Shown here: piece by piece, positions 1-5,669 of the stretch
Layout: every line of letters starts with the position of its first letter
Numbering within the stretch: position 1 is the stretch's first letter
Notes under the pieces: generated by a model
The model's database searches: none
What the model saw: the letters and a program-made list of their open reading frames with translations, nothing else
Told to the model about the DNA's origin: nothing
Origin: Candidatus Iainarchaeum sp.
GTDB taxonomy: Archaea; Iainarchaeota; Iainarchaeia; Iainarchaeales; JAAZKV01
Assembly (NCBI GenBank): GCA_018651445.1
Contig: JABIDZ010000116.1
Span: 1-6,257, forward strand
Reading direction: 5' to 3'
DNA length: 6,257 bases
Position numbers and translations under genes: made by a program

Positions 1-1
1 A

Positions 2-670
2 GGACTTGAGCGAGGAAGCACAATGCTTGTTAGTGGCGGAGCAGGTACAGGAAAGACCACTTTTTGTATGCAAGCATTGTATGAGGGTGCATTAAAAGGC
101 GAAAAGGGCATTTATATTTCTCTTGAAGAAGATGTTGATCGAATAAAGGCACATATGTTAAACAATTATAAGTGGGATTTCGCTAAGCTTGAGAAAAAAG
201 GATTAATTGCTTTTTTGAAGTTTGATGCCATTGAAATTGCGCGCGTTGTAGAAGCAATGATCCTAAAAGAAAAAGAGAAGCTTGTAATTGATTTTGGAAC
301 ACTAGACCTTCCATTCAAACCCGATAGATTAGTTGTTGATTCTCTTTCAGCGCTCTCAATCGCTTTTGAAAATACGGATTCTTATAGAAAGTACATTAGA
401 TATTTGTTTGAAAAACTAGAGGAAAACAATTCCGTGAATTTTATGCTAAGCGAAACAACACAAGACCCAAAAGTTTATAGCAAAGCAGGTATCGAAGAGT
501 TCCTTGCAGACGGAGTAATTGTTTTGTACAATATCCAAGTAGATAATATTCGAGAAAATGCTCTTGAGATTTTAAAACTACGTTCGTCTAAACACGAGAA
601 AAAAATTGTTCCATTCAAAATAACTGACGGCGGATTAGAAATTTATCCAAACGAAGAAATCTTCAATTAG
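2..670 (+). CDS. KaiC-like RecA-superfamily ATPase (5'-truncated by the window edge)
   Basis: This is a single-domain P-loop ATPase of the KaiC/RecA superfamily, a group linked in archaea to signal transduction; the partner here is unknown. The frame is open to the left edge and 222 residues are visible. An ATG at base 23 has a GAGG-like sequence upstream and could be called as the start. I reject it because the preceding codons read GLERGST, the conserved family lead-in to Walker A, so perhaps 20 or more residues lie off-window. In visible numbering, Walker A GGAGTGKTT is at 12-20, the paired catalytic glutamates (ISLEED) at 42-43, the Walker B strand RLVVDS ends near Asp113, a RecA-like MLSET segment lies near 148-152, and the late Arg..Lys-His motif (LRSSKH) at 194-198 is followed by a VPFKITDGGLEIYP strand as in KaiC relatives. 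It is convergent with the sensory cluster, so it is not in that operon. Family assignment is strong; physiological role is unknown. Confidence 0.9.
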   Translation, partial: GLERGSTMLVSGGAGTGKTTFCMQALYEGALKGEKGIYISLEEDVDRIKAHMLNNYKWDFAKLEKKGLIAFLKFDAIEIARVVEAMILKEKEKLVIDFGTLDLPFKPDRLVVDSLSALSIAFENTDSYRKYIRYLFEKLEENNSVNFMLSETTQDPKVYSKAGIEEFLADGVIVLYNIQVDNIRENALEILKLRSSKHEKKIVPFKITDGGLEIYPNEEIFN

Positions 671-684
671 AAAAAATCTTTTTT
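671..684. terminator. Bidirectional oligo-T terminator between convergent genes
   Basis: The 16-base gap between the two convergent stop codons contains A6-TC-T6. This gives a six-T run on the + strand just after the KaiC-like gene and a six-T run on the - strand just after the HHE gene. Archaeal transcription commonly ends at oligo-T tracts without a strong hairpin. The perfect A6/T6 inverted repeat has only a 2-base centre, so a stable RNA stem is unlikely. The function is inferred from position and composition. Confidence 0.55.
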
Positions 685-686
685 AA

Positions 687-1106
687 CTACTCGCAATACT
701 TTTCAAATGCCGGAAAAAGAATATTTTCTTCAACGTTTATTCGCTTAGCAACAACGCCAATGATTGCAACTAGTTCAGTTTCAAACGTTTTGTTATTTTT
801 TAATTCAGAACCACTAACTGTAACATACTTTCCAAAAAAAGCTAGAGCTGTGTTTAAAATTCCAACCATTTCGCCAGAATATTTTTTCCCTAGTTCTTTT
901 GCTTGTGCATTATCTGATTCCGCTAGTTTTGGGTATAAAAGTTTATTTTCAAGATCTAAGTGTGCAGACAAAATTTCTTTTAGTTCACTAATTGTTTCAA
1001 GTAAAACTTCTTCATTCACACTAGGCACATTTATTCCCTCTTTTATTTCTTCAAATAAATGCACTAGTTGTACATGCTCTTCTTTTAATTGCCCTATTAA
1101 TCCCAT
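687..1106 (-). CDS. Hemerythrin-like HHE-domain protein, histidine-poor
   Basis: This is a 139-residue all-helical protein of the HHE cation-binding (hemerythrin-like) family, probably cytoplasmic since no signal peptide or membrane segment is visible. Helix 1 carries EEH at 9-11 and His16. Helix 2 carries the diagnostic HxxxE plus YP (His49, Glu53, Tyr58-Pro59). The second half has YSGEM near 75-79 and RINVEENILFP near the end, where many relatives have histidines. Only three His occur in the whole protein (11, 16, 49), so a classical five-His di-iron site is impossible; Glu residues may complete the site, as the EM and EEN pattern suggests. The ATG follows GGGGTGA, which overlaps the stop region of the preceding bacteriohemerythrin gene 10 bases away, so co-translation is likely. 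It is the last gene of the minus-strand cluster. Roles known for the wider family include O2, NO or iron handling; which applies here is unknown. Confidence 0.85.
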   Translation of the reverse strand: MGLIGQLKEEHVQLVHLFEEIKEGINVPSVNEEVLLETISELKEILSAHLDLENKLLYPKLAESDNAQAKELGKKYSGEMVGILNTALAFFGKYVTVSGSELKNNKTFETELVAIIGVVAKRINVEENILFPAFEKYCE

Positions 1107-1110
1107 TCAT

Positions 1111-1117
1111 TCACCCC
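1111..1117 (-). promoter_or_regulatory. Shine-Dalgarno site of the HHE gene, overlapping the upstream stop
   Basis: GGGGTGA on the minus strand ends 4 bases before the ATG at 1106. Its first G is the last base of the TAG stop of the bacteriohemerythrin gene. Termination and re-initiation are therefore probably coupled. A second, out-of-frame ATG at 1110-1108 sits between the site and the chosen start. Confidence 0.6.
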
Positions 1118-1521
1118 TATTCAAGTCCGTTTGCTTTGAAACATTCAATATATTTTTGGTCCATTTTGAGTAAGTGTTCCGCAAGCCAATCGCGAAGAAA
1201 TGATAAAAAAGGTTCACAATCACATTTACCCGAATCAAAACCGTCTTTGAATTTCAAAACCGCATCTATAAGTTTTAGATGCTCCTCAATATGCTCATCT
1301 TTTTCAGCATAATTAAATTTATCAAAGTATTTTTCTTCAGTACTAAAATGAACTCTTGTAAATTCAATTAAATCATTTAGAATTGGTTCAAACTTTTTTC
1401 TATTTTCGCTTGGATTTTCAATTGAGAAAGCCGCATTAATAATTTCAACAAGCTTTTTGTGTTGATCATCAATTTCAGCTACCTGCACACTCATTTTTTG
1501 TGCCCATTCGATTATTTTCAT
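1117..1521 (-). CDS. Bacteriohemerythrin
   Basis: This is a 134-residue four-helix-bundle di-iron protein that reversibly binds O2 in characterised relatives, acting as a cytoplasmic oxygen carrier, store or sensor. All seven canonical ligands are visible: His21 (DDQHKKL), His58 and Glu62 (HFSTE), His77 and His81 (HIEEH), His116 and Asp121 (HLLKMD). The start at 1521 gives MKIIEWAQKMSV, the usual family N-terminus, and has GAGGA 4 bases upstream. A longer frame starting at 1566 would add 15 residues and overlap the preceding gene, so I reject it. The start lies 1 base after the TAA of the Cache-HAMP-PAS receptor, which implies translational coupling and perhaps joint function. A Cys-Asp-Cys motif (100-102) in the loop before the last helix is unusual and could be redox-active or incidental. 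The protein has no fused output domain. Confidence 0.95.
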   Translation of the reverse strand: MKIIEWAQKMSVQVAEIDDQHKKLVEIINAAFSIENPSENRKKFEPILNDLIEFTRVHFSTEEKYFDKFNYAEKDEHIEEHLKLIDAVLKFKDGFDSGKCDCEPFLSFLRDWLAEHLLKMDQKYIECFKANGLE

Positions 1522-1522
1522 A

Positions 1523-3034
1523 TTATCCTCGCCTTCTAACCGTTGCATGTAACAAATCTTTCTCATTTAACGTAAACTTTGTTAACAACACGTGTGCATT
1601 AAATTCTTCTCCAGCAAGCGTTTTGTGCACCCAATTAAATGACGCACGCCCTTCTTTCATTGCTCTTTCAATCATTTTTTTTGCACCCTCTGAAGAAAGT
1701 TTTCCGTCAGGTTGTTTCTTTGGAGAAATGTCTTTAGGTGTTTTTGTAATAAATTCTTCTTCGTTCTTCGCCCCAAATAATTTTATTGTTGCAGGATTTG
1801 CTTCAACAAATCTCCCGTCTGGCGGACTAAGAATCATTATTGCATCACTAGATGATTCATATAATAATTTGTATATTTCTTCTGCTTCTTTTCTTGCTTG
1901 TAATACTTCACCCAAACCGATTTTATCTTTGGTTGTTCTACCTCTTAAAACCGCTAGCTTCAAACTCGCAAGAACCCTGTTCAATGAATTACTAAGCGAT
2001 TGTATTTCTGAAATATTACTTTTATTTAATTGAATATCGAGTTGCCCCTTGGTTATAGTATCTACGGTTTGAATTAAATTTTTAATTGGTTTTGAAATTA
2101 ATCGCGATACAAAAAAACCAATAATCACAGAAATAATCACAATCAACATACCAATCATTATTGAATAATCAACTAATAATTGGTGATACGACCCTAGAAT
2201 CTCTGCACGATCTATTTTAGCAACTAAACCCATATCTGCCACGGCAATATATTGGGACACGGCCATAACTGGTTCGTCCCTATAATCAAGAGCATTATCA
2301 AAACTAATTTCATTACCGCCTAACGCTTGCCTCATTGGTTCGGCACTAACTGCTGACTCAGTTTGTTGCATTAATGCTTCGTCTTCAAATACTCTTTCAA
2401 ATAAATAATTTCTCTCATTCATTTCTTGCGTTGCAACTAGCACTTCACCAGTTTCTCCAAGCCCGGTTCTATCTTTAATAATCTCTTCAAGTTCGCGATC
2501 ATCAACAACCGTTATTCCAACACCAATTACGTCCCCATCTAAAATTAAGGGGCCTGTAGTAAATATTTTTAATTCACCATTTTCTTCAACAAAATTAATT
2601 GATTCTTTTTCTTTTCCTTCAATAAAAAATTCTTTGTCAGAAACATCTTTTCCAAAAAAGCTTTCATCTGTTGAAGCTACAACAATCCCGTCTAAATTCA
2701 AAATACAAATACGATCAAATTCCTTAATTGGTTTTTTGGCATCATTAAGTATTCCGGTAATGGTGTCCGCGTCTGCTTGATTGGGATTTTCGTTATATTG
2801 CTTTAACGTATTTCTTAACTTTGTCCGACTAGCAACTAGTTTAAGTCGTTCGATATTTTGTTTAAAATAAGTTTCAACGTGATCTGCTCTTGATTCAGCA
2901 ACAGCTAGCAAACTATCACTAACCTCTACACCCATCAAATTCTGCGCACTATCAAAATAAAGTACTCCGCCAACTAAACTACCAGCTAAACCAACAAGAA
3001 TAAATGAAATTATGATTAGGTTACTTAGTCTCAC
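1523..3034 (-). CDS. Membrane receptor with Cache, HAMP and PAS domains, no output domain
   Basis: This is a 503-residue inner-membrane receptor. TM1 is at about 6-27, an extracytoplasmic Cache-type sensor at about 30-285, TM2 at about 289-310, HAMP at about 311-363 (SKPIKNL onward), a short helical linker, then one PAS domain at about 385-500. Cache signs include ICILNLDGIVVAST and the DRTGLGETGEV segment. The PAS domain is full length and ends HATVR. In typical relatives that sequence is followed by a DITERK-like turn and then a kinase, cyclase or methyl-accepting domain. Here the protein stops 3 residues later, so it has no transmitter. The start is a GTG: an in-frame TAA lies six codons upstream and GAGGT precedes it by 6 bases. 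It lies 68 bases downstream of the histidine kinase gene and 1 base upstream of bacteriohemerythrin. It may signal by pairing with another receptor or a soluble partner, which is inference. Confidence 0.88.
   Translation of the reverse strand: MRLSNLIIISFILVGLAGSLVGGVLYFDSAQNLMGVEVSDSLLAVAESRADHVETYFKQNIERLKLVASRTKLRNTLKQYNENPNQADADTITGILNDAKKPIKEFDRICILNLDGIVVASTDESFFGKDVSDKEFFIEGKEKESINFVEENGELKIFTTGPLILDGDVIGVGITVVDDRELEEIIKDRTGLGETGEVLVATQEMNERNYLFERVFEDEALMQQTESAVSAEPMRQALGGNEISFDNALDYRDEPVMAVSQYIAVADMGLVAKIDRAEILGSYHQLLVDYSIMIGMLIVIISVIIGFFVSRLISKPIKNLIQTVDTITKGQLDIQLNKSNISEIQSLSNSLNRVLASLKLAVLRGRTTKDKIGLGEVLQARKEAEEIYKLLYESSSDAIMILSPPDGRFVEANPATIKLFGAKNEEEFITKTPKDISPKKQPDGKLSSEGAKKMIERAMKEGRASFNWVHKTLAGEEFNAHVLLTKFTLNEKDLLHATVRRRG
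1526..1530 (-). promoter_or_regulatory. Shine-Dalgarno of bacteriohemerythrin inside the receptor's last codons
   Basis: GAGGA on the minus strand ends 4 bases before the ATG at 1521 and lies within the final Arg-Gly codons of the receptor gene, directly before its TAA (1525-1523). The TAATATG arrangement means the terminating ribosome sits on the next start. It also decides the shorter bacteriohemerythrin start. Confidence 0.65.
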
Positions 3035-3045
3035 ATTATTACCTC
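3034..3045 (-). promoter_or_regulatory. Start region of the receptor gene: SD, ATG-TGA minimal ORF and GTG start
   Basis: On the minus strand the order is GAGGT (3045-3041), AATA, then ATGTGA (3036-3031). The out-of-frame ATG is followed at once by TGA, and the GTG inside it is the only in-frame start for the receptor. The spacing from GAGGT is 4 bases to the ATG and 6 to the GTG. Neighbouring genes use 4 bases, so the futile ATG may compete with the real start. Confidence 0.5.
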
Positions 3046-3066
3046 TTTCTTATCCAATTATTGTTT

Positions 3067-3088
3067 GTTCTTTCTTCTATTAAAACTT
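3067..3088 (-). promoter_or_regulatory. Promoter-like TATA element upstream of the receptor gene
   Basis: The 68-base gap after the kinase stop contains TTTTAATA (3085-3078) on the minus strand. A transcript starting about 25 bases downstream would leave a leader of roughly 20 bases that includes the GAGGT site. The surrounding 22 bases match the element upstream of the kinase gene at 18 positions. No oligo-T terminator follows the kinase stop, so read-through is also likely and this may be an internal promoter. Confidence 0.4.
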
Positions 3089-3102
3089 ACTCATTTGTTT
3101 TT

Positions 3103-5550
3103 TTAGTTGTTTTTTCCACTAATTGCTTTTCTTCTAAACAAACCCATAACTTTGTCTCTAAAAAGACTTGCTTGTTTAGAATTTAATTTACCTAATCTTT
3201 CAAGCGCGATAATATCTGAGAAAATAACATTTGCAGTTAATTTTTCAAGTCGCCCAAATCGTTCGTCTCCATCAGACCCCAAATATTCTAAATACAACAT
3301 TTCAATTTGTTTTGGTAAATCGACATTCTTTATACTTCTTGTTTCAAAAATTATTTCGAGTTGATTGCTTGCTTTGACTAAATTTGCTGCAGTAATAATA
3401 CCAATTTTTGTAATTTCTTTGAAGTAATCCGTAATCGAATCAAAATCTACTCCTTTGTCCTTAATCTCGGCAAACTCATTCGCCCCCATCGGACCGAGTA
3501 TATCAACAAACAAATCTCCAACCTTCTTTTCAATTTCTTCAGATGAGGAAAACAATAACTTAATCGATTTGCTCTCTCTAACTGGCTCTAATGGAATGGT
3601 AAAATAAAATATGCTTCCTTTTTTCTTTTCGCTTTCAATCCATATTTTTCCGTTTTGTGATTCAACAATACCGCGACAAATTGCTAATCCTAAACCAGTT
3701 CCTTTTTGTTTATTATACATTGTTTGGTCTGCTTGATAAAATGGTTCAAAGACTCGTCTTTTATCGTCTTTTGATAATCCAACACCTTGATCAGAAACAC
3801 TAAATTCGATTATGCCCTTTTTTTGTTTAGCAGTTACTGCAATTTCGGCACGCTCGGGAGAAAACTTTTTTGCATTATTTATTAGGTTTCTTAGAACCTG
3901 CATTACTCTATCAGAATCTACTTCAATTATCGGCAAATTATCAATATGTGGAACTAATTTGATTTTTTTCTCAGGCATGAATCCTTCCATTTCTTTTAAT
4001 AGACTTTCAATTGGTTTATTCAAACTTGTTTTAATAAATTTAAATTTTAGTCTCGCTGCTTCAATTCGTGAAATTTCTAAAAAGTCTTGAATAATCCGAT
4101 CTAATCGTTCAGTGTTTCTTAATACAATGTCTAATGATTCTCTTTGTTTCGGATTTACTTCTCCAAAGTACTCCCCAAGAATCATTTGTAATTGTGCGCG
4201 CATCGGAGTCATCGGACTTCGAAGTTCATGTGAAGTAATTGAAAGAAACTCTGTTTTTGCGTGTTCGAGTTGTTGTCTTTTTTTATCCATTTCTTCAAGA
4301 ACTTTAACCGTTTTATTAAAAGAGTTTCCCAGATCTTCAAACTCATCAATAGTACTAATCTCAGCTCGCGCTTTGAAATTTCCTTTTTCAAGTTCACGCG
4401 TTGCTTTTGAAAGAGCGTTAATTGGTTTTGAAATTCTTCTTGAAATAAAAAATGAGAATAGTATTGCTAAAACAATTGAAAGAATAATAAAAAAGATTAA
4501 TTGATTTCTTAAATTTATAACTGGTTCAAAGATTTCGAATGTTTCGTGTTCAATAACAACCGTCCACCCAAGCCCTGCAAAATCCTTAAACCCTCTTGAA
4601 TGTGCGTGAGCAAAGAGCCTTTCACCTTCGCCGGCTTTGTCCCCATCATCAACAAAATAATGTATGTGCCCCGTAGTTTCAAATCTTTTTTGTAGTTTTT
4701 CTGAAACATCTTCAAATATTTCAAATCCTGCTTTTTCTGTTGAATGAATAAGCTTTCCTTGGGAATTAATTAGTTTTATTTCCATCGACGAGTGATCTCC
4801 ATGCCCGTGCGCGACACTCTCGTCATTAGATAATGAATCAATTACTTTAATCAAATCATTAATGTTAACTACAAATTTCATTACACCCAAAAACTCTTCT
4901 TTTTCAAAAATACTAGTAGATATTTCGATTGAATAAATTCCCACGCTATCATCATATTCTACATCTGAAACAAACGTTCCATTTTTTTCTGCTTGTTGCC
5001 ACCACATTTCATCAGCTTGATAATAATCACTTGTTTTTCCAGATTGCGCAATATTTGCACCAAATTTATTCGTTAAAAAGATTTCTCCAATAACTTGATA
5101 CCCATATTGTTCTTCAAAAAAATTAATTTTGTCACGTAGTCTTTCAGAAAGATCGGAATCAATAAGTTCACTCATAAACGGAGTTATCACTTCTTTTGGC
5201 ACAGAAACCCAATTCGCATCTTCACCAGCAATATATTTCTCAGTATTTGATTTTGCGTCAAATTCTTTGTTTGACTTTACAAGTGCTTTTTTAAATCGCT
5301 CATCACTTGAAAAAAACATGGCCTCTTCTTTTCTAAAAAATACTACTCGATCTATTTCGTCAATCGTGTCTTGTGCAATTACTACTGAATTTTCTCCAAT
5401 ACTTTCAATCAATGCATTTTGACTTCCAACAATAGCCAGAGCTCCTGAAAAAATCAAAATAAGTATCATCACTAGAAAAGCAAAAATTAGTTTTCGGCTA
5501 ATTTTTCCAAAAAAAACTTTTTGAAACAATCCAACATCATCTTTTTCCAT
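3103..5550 (-). CDS. Membrane sensor histidine kinase (Cache-HAMP-HisKA-HATPase) with unassigned C-terminal extension
   Basis: This is an 815-residue membrane kinase, numbered from ATG 5550. TM1 is at about 21-42 and a double-Cache-like extracytoplasmic sensor at 43-347, with family-typical DYYQADEMWW and GLGWTVVIEHE segments. TM2 is at about 350-370, HAMP at 371-424 and HisKA at 431-499 with His441 in SHELRSP. The HATPase has N-box Asn555/Asn559, G1 DQGVGL (587-592), F-box Phe601/Phe604 and G2 GTGLGL (617-622). All catalytic boxes are intact, so it should autophosphorylate and pass phosphate to a receiver, most simply the one encoded just upstream. The sensor has a His-rich patch (His248, 250, 253). 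Residues 655-815 form a mostly helical extension I cannot assign. Start choice: a TTG at 5613 and an ATG at 5604 are in frame. None has a strong SD; 5550 gives a short charged tail before TM1, usual for such kinases. An ATG 5604 leaderless start remains possible. Confidence 0.9.
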   Translation of the reverse strand: MEKDDVGLFQKVFFGKISRKLIFAFLVMILILIFSGALAIVGSQNALIESIGENSVVIAQDTIDEIDRVVFFRKEEAMFFSSDERFKKALVKSNKEFDAKSNTEKYIAGEDANWVSVPKEVITPFMSELIDSDLSERLRDKINFFEEQYGYQVIGEIFLTNKFGANIAQSGKTSDYYQADEMWWQQAEKNGTFVSDVEYDDSVGIYSIEISTSIFEKEEFLGVMKFVVNINDLIKVIDSLSNDESVAHGHGDHSSMEIKLINSQGKLIHSTEKAGFEIFEDVSEKLQKRFETTGHIHYFVDDGDKAGEGERLFAHAHSRGFKDFAGLGWTVVIEHETFEIFEPVINLRNQLIFFIILSIVLAILFSFFISRRISKPINALSKATRELEKGNFKARAEISTIDEFEDLGNSFNKTVKVLEEMDKKRQQLEHAKTEFLSITSHELRSPMTPMRAQLQMILGEYFGEVNPKQRESLDIVLRNTERLDRIIQDFLEISRIEAARLKFKFIKTSLNKPIESLLKEMEGFMPEKKIKLVPHIDNLPIIEVDSDRVMQVLRNLINNAKKFSPERAEIAVTAKQKKGIIEFSVSDQGVGLSKDDKRRVFEPFYQADQTMYNKQKGTGLGLAICRGIVESQNGKIWIESEKKKGSIFYFTIPLEPVRESKSIKLLFSSSEEIEKKVGDLFVDILGPMGANEFAEIKDKGVDFDSITDYFKEITKIGIITAANLVKASNQLEIIFETRSIKNVDLPKQIEMLYLEYLGSDGDERFGRLEKLTANVIFSDIIALERLGKLNSKQASLFRDKVMGLFRRKAISGKNN

Positions 5551-5576
5551 TACAAAACCACGAGTTATTTTATGCA

Positions 5577-5600
5577 CCCTAATGACTAGTCCGGCTAGGG
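5577..5600 (-). other. Possible small hairpin in the kinase leader
   Basis: On the minus strand CCCTA (5600-5596) can pair with TAGGG (5581-5577) across a 14-base loop that contains the palindrome GACTAGTC. The patch is clearly more GC-rich than its surroundings. It lies 26 bases before the preferred kinase start. A 5-bp stem is weak, so the structure is tentative. Confidence 0.25.
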
Positions 5601-5605
5601 CCATT

Positions 5606-5635
5606 CTCAACAAACATACTTGTTTCTTGTATTAA
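5606..5635 (-). repeat. Near-repeat copy 1 (25/30 identity to 6135-6164)
   Basis: Thirty bases in the receiver-kinase gap match 6135-6164 at 25 positions in the same orientation. The core of 22 bases (5607-5628 against 6136-6157) has only 2 mismatches. This copy is non-coding in the current gene set and overlaps the TATA-like element of the kinase gene. Confidence 0.6.
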
Positions 5636-5640
5636 AAGTT
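5619..5640 (-). promoter_or_regulatory. Promoter-like TATA element upstream of the kinase gene
   Basis: The minus strand carries TTTTAATA (5637-5630) inside a 22-base stretch that matches the receptor-gene upstream element (3088-3067) at 18 positions; all four differences are C/G exchanges. A start about 25 bases downstream would fall near 5605-5608. That leaves either a roughly 55-base leader to ATG 5550 or an almost leaderless ATG 5604. It partly overlaps the near-repeat, so shared ancestry is an alternative explanation. Confidence 0.4.
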
Positions 5641-5669
5641 TTTGTTCGTAAGAAAACAAGCTTTTGCAA

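Noticed and set aside
23..670. ATG at base 23 as the true start of the KaiC-like gene
   Set aside because: The in-frame codons upstream encode GLERGST, part of the conserved approach to Walker A, so the gene is cut by the window edge.
760..1173. Plus-strand open frame of 137 codons
   Set aside because: It lies opposite the HHE and bacteriohemerythrin genes, is rich in Ser, Phe and Cys as expected for an antisense frame, and has no recognisable domain.
1117..1566. Longer bacteriohemerythrin start at 1566
   Set aside because: It adds 15 residues not seen in the family and overlaps the receptor by 44 bases, while ATG 1521 has GAGGA at the right spacing and gives the usual N-terminus.
1523..1566. 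Sequencing frameshift that hides a kinase domain after the receptor's PAS
   Set aside because: No frame after HATVR gives a DITERK-like turn or kinase H-box; the next coding sequence is a complete bacteriohemerythrin.
1500..2033. Plus-strand open frame of 177 codons
   Set aside because: It is antisense to the receptor's HAMP-PAS region, whose minus-strand translation is unmistakably a PAS domain.
3107..5422. Several smaller frames on both strands inside the kinase gene
   Set aside because: They overlap a continuous histidine kinase with all catalytic boxes in order; none has a ribosome site or a family signature.
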